DNA from: Hallella colorans
GTDB lineage: Bacteria > Bacteroidota > Bacteroidia > Bacteroidales > Bacteroidaceae
Assembly: GCF_003096815.1 (NCBI RefSeq)
Contig: NZ_QENY01000011.1
Coordinates: forward strand, 1-64,000
DNA: 64,000 bases
Direction: 5' to 3'
Each line of letters begins with the position of its first letter. Positions within the stretch are counted from its first letter, which is position 1. The notes under the pieces are model-generated. The model was not told the DNA's origin, did no database searches, and worked only from the letters and a program-made list of their open reading frames with translations. Positions 8,619 through 17,192 of this stretch are shown piece by piece. The position numbers were made by a program, and so were the translations under genes.

Positions 8619-8912
8619 ATGGACGCAACCGAACAAACCATCAATACCTTTGCCACTCGCGTCAGGCAGATGATCCTCCAATATAACGAATTGAAACAGG
8701 AGAACGACCGTCTGTATGCTATGGTAGACGAAAAAGACGCTCAAGTGAGACAATTGGAGGTACGGTTAGCGCAGCTCAAAAACGACTACGATATGTTAAA
8801 ACTGGCCAAAATGCTCACCGTGACCGACGGAGACTTGGAGGTTGCCAAGAAGCGCGTGGCCGGACTTGTCAGAGACGTTAACAAATGTATCACTCTGCTG
8901 AGTGAGAAATAA
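8619..8912 (+). CDS. ZapB-like coiled-coil cell division protein
   Basis: The 97-residue protein is almost entirely coiled coil from residue 15 to 65 (LKQENDRLYAMVDEKD, then heptads with LEVRLAQLK), followed by a short C-terminal helix with a conserved-looking VRDVNKCI. It lies 9 bp upstream of zapA, the usual place of this small coiled-coil protein in Bacteroidales. ZapB-type proteins bridge ZapA and the division ring; the function here is inferred from structure and neighbourhood, not from sequence identity with E. coli ZapB. Confidence 0.7.
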   Translation: MDATEQTINTFATRVRQMILQYNELKQENDRLYAMVDEKDAQVRQLEVRLAQLKNDYDMLKLAKMLTVTDGDLEVAKKRVAGLVRDVNKCITLLSEK

Positions 8913-8921
8913 ACGGGCGCG

Positions 8922-9242
8922 ATGGCAGAAGATAATGCAAACAAGATAAACATAAGGCTACACGTCTACGACACAGACATTATGGTTCGGGTTCCAAGAG
9001 AAGACGAGCACCTGTATCGTAAAGGCAATGAACTCATCAATGAGCTTATGAACGCTTACAACGCTAACTTCAAAGGCAGCAAGAGCGATCGTGAGATTAC
9101 ATATTTTGCTATGATTGACTTGGCGCTAAGATTGCAACGACAACTCGAGCGCAACGATACCAAGCCTTACAAGGATATTCTTTCGACGTTAACTTCTGAG
9201 ATCGAGGCTATGCTCACCGACAAAAACGCTAAAGAATATTAA
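8922..9242 (+). CDS. zapA: Cell division protein ZapA
   Basis: ZapA binds FtsZ in the cytoplasm and bundles protofilaments in the division ring. The 106 residues show the family layout: an N-terminal beta region ([21 protein letters not shown]), the [15 protein letters not shown] segment, then [14 protein letters not shown] leading into a C-terminal coiled coil. The gene follows the ZapB-like gene by 9 bp and precedes rny by 20 bp, so the three are probably one operon. There is no room for a 6S RNA gene here. Confidence 0.9.
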   Translation: MAEDNANKINIRLHVYDTDIMVRVPREDEHLYRKGNELINELMNAYNANFKGSKSDREITYFAMIDLALRLQRQLERNDTKPYKDILSTLTSEIEAMLTDKNAKEY

Positions 9243-9262
9243 CCCAAAAACGTATATTTTTA

Positions 9263-10798
9263 ATGATAAGTATTATAATCGCGGTAATTGTAGCCATGCT
9301 CATAGGCGGCATGGCCGGATACGCCATATTCCGATACGTAGCTACCGGAAAATACAAACAGATTATTGACACGGCCAACAAAGAGGCCGAGGTGATCAAA
9401 GAGAAGAAGCTCTTGGAAGTAAAAGAGAAGTTCCTTAATCAAAAAAGCGAGCTTGAAAAAGAGGCCCAGCAGCGAAACCAAAAACTGCAACAAAATGAGA
9501 ATAGACTGAAACAACGAGAAATGTCGCTAAACCAACGACTGGAAGAAATGGGCCGAAAAAAGCAAGAGTTGGACCAAAACATAGCCTATGTGGACAAAGA
9601 GCGCAAGGGCATTGCCACAAGGCAAGCCGAGCTCGAGAAAATGAAAGAGCAAGAACGCGTCAAGTTAGAGGAGCTCTCTGGCTTGTCAGCCGAGGAGGCT
9701 AAAGAGCGATTGGTGCAAAGCATGAAAGACAAAGCGCACATGGACGCTGCCGGATATATCAACGAGGTGATGGACCAAGCCAAACTCGACGCTAACCAAA
9801 AGGCTCGCAAGATAGTGATACAAACCATCCAACGCGTGGCGACGGAGACCGCCATCGAAAACTCGGTGAGCGTGTTCCACATTGACAACGACGAGGTGAA
9901 AGGACGTATCATCGGGCGAGAAGGCCGCAGCATCAGAGCCTTAGAGGCCGCCACGGGTGTGGAAATAGTGGTGGACGACACGCCAGAGTCTATCGTTATA
10001 TCAGCCTTCGACCCTGTGCGCCGTGAAGTATGCCGCTTAGCCCTGCACCAATTGGTGGCCGACGGCCGCATCCATCCAGCGCGTATCGAAGAAGTGGTGG
10101 GCAAAGTGAAAAAACAATTGGATAACGAGATACTCGAGACTGGCAAACGAACAGCCATCGACTTGGGCATCCATGGGCTGCATCCAGACCTCGTGCGCAT
10201 CGTGGGCAAGATGAAATACCGTTCGTCTTACGGCCAAAACCTGCTGCAACACGCACGTGAGACAGCCAATCTTTGTGGAGTGATGGCAGCCGAGTTGGGG
10301 CTGAACCCCAAGAAAGCCAAACGCGCCGGACTGCTGCACGATATAGGCAAGGTGCCCGACGAGGAAAGCGAGATGCCCCACGCCCTGCTTGGTGGCAAGA
10401 TGGCCGAGCGATATAAGGAGAAGCCCGAGATCGTGAACGCCATCGCCGCACACCACGATGAGGTGGAAATGGAAACACTCTTGGCACCTATCGTACAAGT
10501 GTGCGATGCCATCTCTGGAGCCCGGCCGGGAGCCCGCAGGGAGATAGTCGAGGCATACATCAAACGCCTTAACGACTTGGAAGCGCTGGCTATGAGCTAT
10601 CCCGGTGTAACCAAGACCTACGCCATACAGGCTGGACGCGAGCTGCGCGTCATCGTCGGGGCCGACAAGATGACCGACGACGAGAGCACAAGCCTGAGCA
10701 ACGAAATTGCCGAGAAAATACAAAACGAGATGACATATCCCGGTCAAGTCAAGATTACGGTTATCAGGGAGACTCGGTCGGTGGCTTACGCCAAATAG
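9263..10798 (+). CDS. rny: Ribonuclease Y
   Basis: RNase Y is a membrane-anchored endoribonuclease that starts bulk mRNA decay. The 511-residue protein has all parts in order: an N-terminal transmembrane helix (residues 1-22), a long Glu/Lys/Gln-rich coiled coil (about 25-190), a KH domain with the [12 protein letters not shown] loop near 213-225, and an HD domain with LLHDIGK near 355-362 and AAHHDEVE near 395. It ends with the typical IKITVIRE-like strand ([16 protein letters not shown]). It is the last gene of the zap operon and is followed by a strong terminator. Confidence 0.97.
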   Translation: MISIIIAVIVAMLIGGMAGYAIFRYVATGKYKQIIDTANKEAEVIKEKKLLEVKEKFLNQKSELEKEAQQRNQKLQQNENRLKQREMSLNQRLEEMGRKKQELDQNIAYVDKERKGIATRQAELEKMKEQERVKLEELSGLSAEEAKERLVQSMKDKAHMDAAGYINEVMDQAKLDANQKARKIVIQTIQRVATETAIENSVSVFHIDNDEVKGRIIGREGRSIRALEAATGVEIVVDDTPESIVISAFDPVRREVCRLALHQLVADGRIHPARIEEVVGKVKKQLDNEILETGKRTAIDLGIHGLHPDLVRIVGKMKYRSSYGQNLLQHARETANLCGVMAAELGLNPKKAKRAGLLHDIGKVPDEESEMPHALLGGKMAERYKEKPEIVNAIAAHHDEVEMETLLAPIVQVCDAISGARPGARREIVEAYIKRLNDLEALAMSYPGVTKTYAIQAGRELRVIVGADKMTDDESTSLSNEIAEKIQNEMTYPGQVKITVIRETRSVAYAK

Positions 10799-10821
10799 CA
10801 CGCAAGTACCACCATACGTCT

Positions 10822-10869
10822 ACAAACGGTCGCGGCACGCCAACAAGGCATGTCGCGACCGTTTGTTTT
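10822..10869 (+). terminator. Rho-independent terminator of rny
   Basis: ACAAACGGTCGCG and CGCGACCGTTTGT pair perfectly and are followed by TTTTG. The hairpin lies 24 bp after the rny stop codon. Confidence 0.8.
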
Positions 10870-11033
10870 GCACAAGTGGCAGAGAGAAACATACCCCTCC
10901 ACGGGCGCGAACAAGGCTCCAAGAGTGATCGCTCGTGGCAAATAGGACAAAAGAACAAAACCACAGAATGTGAAAAAACAATATTTTTAAAATACAAAAC
11001 AATAGCATAAATCTTTTTTTTCGTATCTTTGTC

Positions 11034-11041
11034 ATAAAGCG
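11034..11041 (+). promoter_or_regulatory. -7 promoter box of the SDR gene
   Basis: TATCTTTG matches the Bacteroidota -7 consensus. No clear TTG box lies at the expected distance. The implied leader to the ATG at 11118 is about 70 nt. Confidence 0.45.
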
Positions 11042-11117
11042 AGGCATGCCATACCAGTGCCACGCGAAATATGAACGGCTATCAAATAACACACAGCAAA
11101 ACATATAAAAAAACACG

Positions 11118-12539
11118 ATGAGACACACTATCTTCTTGACAGGGGCCACTGGGCACATGGGCAGCGAGACGCTCAAGCAACTGCTTGAGAAGCCGGAACG
11201 CTTTTTTGTAAAAATATTAGTGATGCCCACAGAAAAAGACAAGAAGGTGGTTCGCGCCTGCAAAGATTACGACAACGTGGAAATTATCTATGGAGACCTG
11301 ACAAACTACATTGACGTGGAGCAAGGTGTAAAAGGCGCAGACTACGTGTTGCACGTGGGAGGGATGGTGTCGCCAGTTGCCGACTATATGCCTGAAAAGA
11401 CTATGGAAGTGAACGTGGGTGGCGTGAAAAATATCATCAAGGCCATCAAGGCACAACCAGAACCCGACAACACGCGACTGGTCTACATTGGAACAGTGGC
11501 ACAGACTGGCGACAGGCGCATGCCACTGCATTGGGGGCGCACAGGCGACCCTATCAAAGTGAGCAAGTTTGACTATTACGCAGTTTCTAAATGCAGGGCG
11601 GAGTTGGCGGTCATAGAGTCTGGATTGAAACACTGGGTGTCATTGAGGCAGACGGGGATGCTACATCCCGACTTGTTCAAAACATCAGACCCTATCATGT
11701 TTCACGTGCCAATTAACGAGGTGCTGGAATGGTCGTCTGACGTGGACTCGGGCAGGCTGTTGGTCAATCTCTGCTCATCCGATCCAGATGAGCATTTCTG
11801 GAGACACATATATAATATAGGTGGCGGCGAGGACTACCGCGTAACCAATTGGGAATTTCTCAAGATCTCATTCGCGGTGATGGGCATTAAAGACTTCACC
11901 AAATACACAGACAGCAGGTGGTTCTGCACACGTAACTTCCACGGACAATGGTTTTCAGACTCAGATAAATTAGAAGACTTGTTCCACTTTCGCAGCGCAT
12001 CGCTCCGCGAATACGTGGAACAATGCAAGAAACAAGCACCGTGGTATACGTCATTGGTCAAAATAATGCCTGCCAAATTAGTCAAAACATTTTATTTCGA
12101 GAGATTGGCCTACAAAGAGCTGGGACCAATGCATTGGATCAAAACAAACAACCAAGAACGCATCAAAGCAGCATTCGGCTCTAAAGAAAAATGGCAAAAA
12201 CTGTCAGAGTGGGAAAACTTTGAGCTCCAAAAACCCTCAAAAAAACCTATAACGCTCAACCACGGATACGATGAAAGCAAACCTGCGCACGAACTTAACA
12301 TCAACGACATGAGGCAAGCAGCCGAGTTCAGAGGTGGAAAATGCTTATCACCATCCATGGAGAAAGGCGACCTCACAACACCTTTGGAATGGGAAAACTG
12401 CCTCAAAAAACGATTTAAGCTGTCGCCAAGGGCCGTACTCTTAGGCGGATATTTCTGCCCACAAAACATGCCCGAACCTTGGGAGTATGAGCAGGAGACA
12501 GCGCACAACAAGTTTTTGGCGCAAGTGTGCCAGCCCTGA
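11118..12539 (+). CDS. Extended SDR (NAD-dependent epimerase/dehydratase) with an extra C-terminal domain
   Basis: Residues 1-330 form an extended short-chain dehydrogenase/reductase: the nucleotide-binding GATGHMGSE at residues 9-17, ADYVLHVGG near 75, and the catalytic YYAVSK around residue 155. The substrate cannot be told from the sequence; sugar-nucleotide, steroid-like or lipid substrates are all possible. The last 140 residues are unusual for the family. They contain PLEWEN, then FKLSPRAVLLGG and YFCPQN, which resembles a degenerate zinc-ribbon or treble-clef module with most of its cysteines lost. The gene is monocistronic, with a TATCTTTG box upstream and a long non-coding gap downstream. 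Confidence 0.75.
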   Translation: MRHTIFLTGATGHMGSETLKQLLEKPERFFVKILVMPTEKDKKVVRACKDYDNVEIIYGDLTNYIDVEQGVKGADYVLHVGGMVSPVADYMPEKTMEVNVGGVKNIIKAIKAQPEPDNTRLVYIGTVAQTGDRRMPLHWGRTGDPIKVSKFDYYAVSKCRAELAVIESGLKHWVSLRQTGMLHPDLFKTSDPIMFHVPINEVLEWSSDVDSGRLLVNLCSSDPDEHFWRHIYNIGGGEDYRVTNWEFLKISFAVMGIKDFTKYTDSRWFCTRNFHGQWFSDSDKLEDLFHFRSASLREYVEQCKKQAPWYTSLVKIMPAKLVKTFYFERLAYKELGPMHWIKTNNQERIKAAFGSKEKWQKLSEWENFELQKPSKKPITLNHGYDESKPAHELNINDMRQAAEFRGGKCLSPSMEKGDLTTPLEWENCLKKRFKLSPRAVLLGGYFCPQNMPEPWEYEQETAHNKFLAQVCQP

Positions 12540-13045
12540 AAAGCTCGACACCCAACTCTACCAGTGCCCAAATAGCCCCCAACCCACTATGGATACTCCA
12601 TGCTAAAACAACATGGACAACGACATTGCATGACGGAAAAAAAACGTCTAATACAGCATGGAGCAATGGCTCGGATCAGAAACATTGCACCTTAAATCGA
12701 ACTGCCTACGAATATCGACCTGAAACGTAACTATCAAACTATGAAATGGATAAAGCACCTAACCCAAAAATAGGATTGAAAGGAAAGCGCACAACTATCT
12801 AAATGGTAAAGAAATAGACATGGCGAGACCCAAAATGTTAACCAAAAACAACAACTACAATTTATATAAAATAGCCAAAGTTTTCTATTTTATTTTACAA
12901 CTGTTTATAAATCAACCGTTTAACATTTATTAATACGACAAAAGTTGTCCAAAAAGAACAACGTATAGATTATTTTAGTATATTTGCATCACAATTCAAC
13001 CAAAGATTATTTACTACAATAATTACACCTAATTAAATTAATGAA
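12540..13045. other. Intergenic region upstream of nrdD
   Basis: No gene is visible in these 506 bp. The last 120 bp are AT-rich and hold the probable nrdD promoter: TATATTTG at 12979-12986, with no clear -33 box. I see no recognisable NrdR box or riboswitch, but an imperfect site would be easy to miss by eye. Confidence 0.5.
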
Positions 13046-15277
13046 ATGATACAAACAGTTGTCAAACGCGACGGCAGAATCGTGGGTTTCAACGACCAAA
13101 AGATACAAGCCGCCATTAGAAAAGCCATGCTTCACACCGAGAAGGGCGAAGACGAAAGGCTCATCGTTCGCATCAGCGATCACATCTCGACCAAAGGCAA
13201 ATCCCAAATGTCAGTGGAAGACATACAAGATGCCGTGGAAGTGGAACTGATGAAGAGCGCCCGCAAAGACGTGGCGCAGAAATATATCGCGTATCGTAAC
13301 CAGCGCTCCATAGCCCGAAAAGCCAAGACGCGCGACATATTCATGGAGATAGTGAACATCAAGAAGAACGATGTGACACGCGAAAACGCCAACATGAACG
13401 CTGACACGCCAGCCGGCATGATGATGAAATTCGCCTCGGAAAGCACCAAACCGTTCGTAGACGACTATCTTTTGTCCGAAGATGCGCGCGATGCTGTCAA
13501 GCACAATCTTATCCATGTGCACGACAAAGACTACTATCCCACCAAGTCGCTCACCTGCGTACAGCATCCGTTGGATAACATATTGCAATACGGTTTCGTG
13601 GCTGGTCACGGATCGTCAAGGCCCGCCAAGCGCATTGAAACAGCAGCGGTCTTGGCATGCATATCACTCGAAACATGCCAAAACGAGATGCACGGCGGAC
13701 AAGCCATACCTGCTTTCGATTTTTATTTGGCACCTTATGTGCGCTCCTCATATATAGAAGAGGTGGAGACTTTAGAGCGTCTTACCGGCAAAGATTTGAC
13801 ACAATTGAAGCATGCGGAGATAGACGACTTCGTAGAAAAAGACTTGCAAGGCATGGAGGGCGACGAGCGGTTGTTGCAGCATGCCATCAACAAGACAGTG
13901 AACAGGGTACACCAAGCTATGGAGGCTTTTATCCATAACATGAACACCATACACTCGCGCGGCGGCAATCAGGTGGTATTTTCATCCATCAACTACGGCA
14001 CGGACACCTCTGCCGAGGGACGATGCGTGATGCGCGAGCTGCTCAAATCCACCTACGAAGGGGTGGGAAATGGCGAGACCGCGATATTCCCCATACAAAT
14101 TTGGAAAAAGAAACGAGGCGTAAACTATCTACCAGAAGATCGCAACTATGACCTATACTGCTACGCTTGCAAGGTGACTGCCAGACGCTTCTTCCCAAAT
14201 TTCCTCAACCTTGACGCCACATTCAACCAAAATGAGAAATGGAAAGCCGACGATCCCGAGCGTTATAAGTGGGAGATTGCGACGATGGGTTGCCGCACTC
14301 GCGTGTTTGAAGACCGCTTCGGCGAGAAAACATCAGTGGCGCGTGGAAACCTGAGTTTCACCACGATTAATATCGTGAAATTGGCCATCGAGTGCATGAG
14401 CGTAACCGATAAAGACGAGCGTATCAACCTCTTTTTTGCCAAATTGGATCATCTTTTGGAGCTAACCGCCAAACAACTGGACAACAGATTTCAATTTCAA
14501 AAGACCGCCTTCGCCAAACAATTCCCATTGCTCATGACCAAGTTATGGACTGGGTGCGAGAAGCTCGGACCAGACGACACGATAGAAAGCGTTATCAATC
14601 ACGGCACGCTGGGCATCGGATTTATCGGCCTCGCGGAGTGTCTCGTGGCTCTGACAGGCAAGCATCACGGCGAGAGCGAGGAGTCGCAGGCATTGGGATT
14701 GAGAATAGTGACTTACATGCGAGACCGCGCTGGCGACTTCTCGGAGCGCTACCACCACAACTACTCTATACTCGCCACACCGGCAGAAGGCCTGAGTGGC
14801 AAGTTCACCATGGTAGATCGCAAGGAGTTTGGCATCATCCCGGGCGTGACAGACCGCGATTATTACACCAACTCTAACCATGTTCCCGTTTATTATAAGT
14901 GCTCAGCGCGCCACAAAGCCGAAGTGGAGGCGCCCTATCACGACCTCACTCGCGGTGGCCATATATTCTACGTGGAGATTGATGGAGACGCCACGCACAA
15001 CCCCGACGTAATCAAAGGCGTGGTGGACATGATGGACAAGTTGAACATGGGCTATGGCTCCGTAAACCATAACCGCAACCGTTGCATGGAATGTGGGTAC
15101 GAGAACGCCGACACAAACCTTGAGACTTGCCCCAAATGTGGCAGCCATCACATAGACCGCCTGCAACGAATAACGGGCTATCTCGTGGGAACGACAGACC
15201 GATGGAACCATGGCAAGCTGGCCGAACTGAACGACAGGGTGCAGCACGTGAACCGAGACTTAAACTCACAAGTGTAA
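13046..15277 (+). CDS. nrdD: Anaerobic ribonucleoside-triphosphate reductase
   Basis: NrdD is the oxygen-sensitive class III enzyme that makes deoxyribonucleotides with a glycyl radical. The 743 residues start with an ATP-cone (VVKRDGRIVGFNDQKI) that gives allosteric control. Near the end two CxxC pairs, CMECG and CPKCG (around 680-695), form the zinc site, and RITGY (about 708-712) holds the radical glycine. Cysteines in the central barrel, for example SLETC, fit the active-site radical relay. The activase gene nrdG follows after a 167-bp gap that contains a hairpin, so the two may be co-transcribed with attenuation or processing between them. Confidence 0.95.
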   Translation: MIQTVVKRDGRIVGFNDQKIQAAIRKAMLHTEKGEDERLIVRISDHISTKGKSQMSVEDIQDAVEVELMKSARKDVAQKYIAYRNQRSIARKAKTRDIFMEIVNIKKNDVTRENANMNADTPAGMMMKFASESTKPFVDDYLLSEDARDAVKHNLIHVHDKDYYPTKSLTCVQHPLDNILQYGFVAGHGSSRPAKRIETAAVLACISLETCQNEMHGGQAIPAFDFYLAPYVRSSYIEEVETLERLTGKDLTQLKHAEIDDFVEKDLQGMEGDERLLQHAINKTVNRVHQAMEAFIHNMNTIHSRGGNQVVFSSINYGTDTSAEGRCVMRELLKSTYEGVGNGETAIFPIQIWKKKRGVNYLPEDRNYDLYCYACKVTARRFFPNFLNLDATFNQNEKWKADDPERYKWEIATMGCRTRVFEDRFGEKTSVARGNLSFTTINIVKLAIECMSVTDKDERINLFFAKLDHLLELTAKQLDNRFQFQKTAFAKQFPLLMTKLWTGCEKLGPDDTIESVINHGTLGIGFIGLAECLVALTGKHHGESEESQALGLRIVTYMRDRAGDFSERYHHNYSILATPAEGLSGKFTMVDRKEFGIIPGVTDRDYYTNSNHVPVYYKCSARHKAEVEAPYHDLTRGGHIFYVEIDGDATHNPDVIKGVVDMMDKLNMGYGSVNHNRNRCMECGYENADTNLETCPKCGSHHIDRLQRITGYLVGTTDRWNHGKLAELNDRVQHVNRDLNSQV

Positions 15278-15340
15278 CAAGCGCCACCGAAGACTACACT
15301 ATGTGGCGTGGTGGAACACCTCATGCGCAAGCCACAAGCT

Positions 15341-15375
15341 GGCATGCCGGACATATTTAGAATGTCCGACATGCC
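15341..15375. terminator. Hairpin between nrdD and nrdG
   Basis: GGCATGCCGGACAT and ATGTCCGACATGCC pair at 13 of 14 positions around a 7-nt loop. The next T-run starts about 25 bp later, so termination may be partial; it could also be an mRNA-stabilising element within the nrdDG transcript. Confidence 0.5.
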
Positions 15376-15444
15376 GGATTTCACCTCACCACCCCACCCT
15401 TTTTTGTTTTTTATTTTCTATTTCTCAATTTCAAACTCTCACAG

Positions 15445-15939
15445 ATGCTCTCCATTTTAGACATCGTAGAAGACACCATGGTGGACGGTCCGGGCTTCCG
15501 CACCTCGATATACTGTGCCGGATGCCCGAACGAATGCCCCGGATGCCACAATCCGCAGTCGTGGAACATCGCCAACGGGCACACTGTCACCACTGAAGAG
15601 ATTATGCGAGTGATAGAGGCCGACCCCTTTGCCAACGTCACTTTCTCGGGTGGCGACCCGATGTTTCAGCCCGAAGGCTTCGCCGAATTGGCCGAAGCCA
15701 TTCGCGCGAGAACAAACAAAGACATCTGGTGCTTTTCCGGATTCAAGTACGAGGCCTTGCTCAACAATCCGAGACAACGCAGGCTTTTAGAGCTAATCGA
15801 TGTCTTGGTGGATGGCCCTTACGTACAAACATTACGCGACGAAAGCCTTATTTTTCGTGGCTCGAGCAACCAACGCATCATCGACGTGCGGCAATCGCTG
15901 CGCAAAGGAACCGTGGTGTTGCAACAACTATCAGCTTAA
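15445..15939 (+). CDS. nrdG: Anaerobic ribonucleotide reductase activating protein
   Basis: NrdG is a radical-SAM enzyme that abstracts a hydrogen from the NrdD glycine. The 164 residues contain VDGPGFRTSIY and the cluster-binding cysteines in CPNECPGC (CX3CX2C spacing, about residues 29-36), then FSGGDPM and the SAM-binding region. Length and order match the family. The gene directly follows nrdD on the same strand. Confidence 0.95.
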   Translation: MLSILDIVEDTMVDGPGFRTSIYCAGCPNECPGCHNPQSWNIANGHTVTTEEIMRVIEADPFANVTFSGGDPMFQPEGFAELAEAIRARTNKDIWCFSGFKYEALLNNPRQRRLLELIDVLVDGPYVQTLRDESLIFRGSSNQRIIDVRQSLRKGTVVLQQLSA

Positions 15940-16092
15940 AAAGAAAAACAAAACCTTTTTACCTTATTTTTTTACCCCAATTAAAGAAGCCGAGAACATT
16001 CGCGGCCAGCACGGAAAACACCATTGTCTCATCCCCTCAAGTTTGACCTACATCAAAGAAAATTGATTTTACGACACATTTCAACATTTATT

Positions 16093-16125
16093 TTTGTATA
16101 TATGGGGTAAGCGTCCTTATCTTTG
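16093..16125 (+). promoter_or_regulatory. Promoter of the 38-codon mini-gene
   Basis: TTTG (16093-16096), a 21-bp spacer and TATCTTTG (16118-16125) form a strong promoter match. The predicted transcript starts near 16132 and ends at the terminator 16280-16322, giving about 190 nt. Confidence 0.65.
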
Positions 16126-16158
16126 TCAGCGGATAATATTTAAGGTAAAAAGAACATT

Positions 16159-16275
16159 ATGGACAAGTTGACAATCATGAACGCACAGGCAGACTTGCAA
16201 ACTTACAGTCGCCTTGAGAAGATTCTTGCCGACCGTCGCGCCACTTTGGCTTGCAAAGAAGACAAGAAAGTATAA
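16159..16275 (+). CDS. 38-residue small protein with its own promoter and terminator
   Basis: The ORF encodes MDKLTIMNAQ at the start and ends CKEDKKV. It is hydrophilic with one amphipathic helix (about residues 8-27, including YSRLEKILADRR) and a single cysteine near the end. It lies 27 nt after the predicted transcription start, and a perfect terminator begins 5 bp after the stop codon, so the transcript holds only this ORF. I recognise no family. It may be a genuine small protein or a small regulatory RNA that happens to contain an ORF; the isolated promoter-ORF-terminator layout favours a real gene. Confidence 0.55.
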   Translation: MDKLTIMNAQADLQTYSRLEKILADRRATLACKEDKKV

Positions 16276-16279
16276 TATC

Positions 16280-16322
16280 AAACGCCCCACTCGCGATAAC
16301 AATCAGAGTGGGGCGTTTGATT
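16280..16322 (+). terminator. Terminator of the mini-gene
   Basis: AAACGCCCCACTC and GAGTGGGGCGTTT pair perfectly around a 13-nt loop and are followed by GATTTTA. Confidence 0.8.
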
Positions 16323-16610
16323 TTATGGGCATCATTCATCATTGACAACTTCCCAATCTCACCATATCAGCGCCATAACATGCTGGCCATGACTATGTCA
16401 ACACTACATCTCCATGACCAGTTTGCCCATACACACCTTACTCATCCATGACCTGTCAGCGTCAAAACAAACGTATCCCCTATCAGTTTTAGGGGAAACC
16501 TACGCTGCAAATAGGGGTTTACCCTTGCTCAAAAGCGACCTGATGGCTATCTTTGCCTTATATCAAAACAAATCTAAAGCAAAGAGTGCAACCATTTAAA
16601 CCCTAATAAA
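16323..16610. other. Intergenic region upstream of the secreted Arg/Tyr-rich protein
   Basis: No gene is visible. The region has several short CCATGAC-like and CATGACC-like repeats and contains the promoter listed at 16525-16555. Confidence 0.45.
16525..16555 (+). promoter_or_regulatory. Promoter of the Arg/Tyr-rich secreted protein gene
   Basis: TTG (16525-16527), a 20-bp spacer and TATCTTTG (16548-16555) match the consensus. Transcription would start near 16562, about 50 nt before the ATG at 16611. Confidence 0.6.
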
Positions 16611-17168
16611 ATGAAAAAGATAATGATGATTTTGGCCATGATATTGGTCACCGTGACAGACTCCACCGCCATGCCATACCATCAAGCCAAACGTGAGGCA
16701 CTGTTCTTAGCTGATAAAATGGCATATGAACTTAACCTCACCGAAGACCAATACGAGGCTGTGTACGAAATCAATTTAGACTACCTTATGACAGTCAGCC
16801 ATCAGTCTCGGTCATACAGACGCCCATGGATTAGGCGCGACAACATGCTGCGATACGTGCTCTCGCCATGGCAATACCGTGCCTATAGGCGCGCGGATTA
16901 TTTTTACAAGCCCATTCGATGGATAGGCAACAACTGGAGATGGGGTGTTTATAGCAGATATGATCGGGGCAGGTTTTACCGTGGTCGACCCTCTGCATTC
17001 ATCTATTACAGAGGCGGGCGCCCATCACGCTATTATCAAGATCGCGTCTGGTACCAACGCCCAAGAACCAACAACCGATGGGACGACGATGTATACATGG
17101 ATAAAAAGTCAAAGCACCGTGGCAACAGCCGCCACGATTGGCATGAACACAAGCATGACAGACGTTAG
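16611..17168 (+). CDS. Secreted Arg/Tyr-rich protein of unknown function
   Basis: The 185-residue protein has a signal peptide (MKKIMMILAMILVTVTDSTA). A helical segment follows, with LADKMAYELNLTEDQYEAVYEIN, a pattern like the LTxxQ segments of Spy/CpxP-type periplasmic proteins. The C-terminal half is extremely rich in Arg, Tyr and Trp with GRFYRGRP-like repeats and ends with many His, Lys and Arg. Such a cationic tail could bind nucleic acid, lipopolysaccharide or outer-membrane components. The role is unknown; envelope-stress chaperone is one guess. It stands alone and converges with the MATE gene. Confidence 0.7.
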   Translation: MKKIMMILAMILVTVTDSTAMPYHQAKREALFLADKMAYELNLTEDQYEAVYEINLDYLMTVSHQSRSYRRPWIRRDNMLRYVLSPWQYRAYRRADYFYKPIRWIGNNWRWGVYSRYDRGRFYRGRPSAFIYYRGGRPSRYYQDRVWYQRPRTNNRWDDDVYMDKKSKHRGNSRHDWHEHKHDRR

Positions 17169-17192
17169 GAAAAAAATTAGGTAAACCCTTGT

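Noticed and set aside
8619..10798. 6S RNA between zapA and rny
   Set aside because: Only 20 bp separate the two genes, so there is no room.
10037..10801. A 254-codon minus-strand ORF antisense to rny
   Set aside because: Antisense to a well-defined RNase Y gene; composition and lack of motifs mark it as a shadow.
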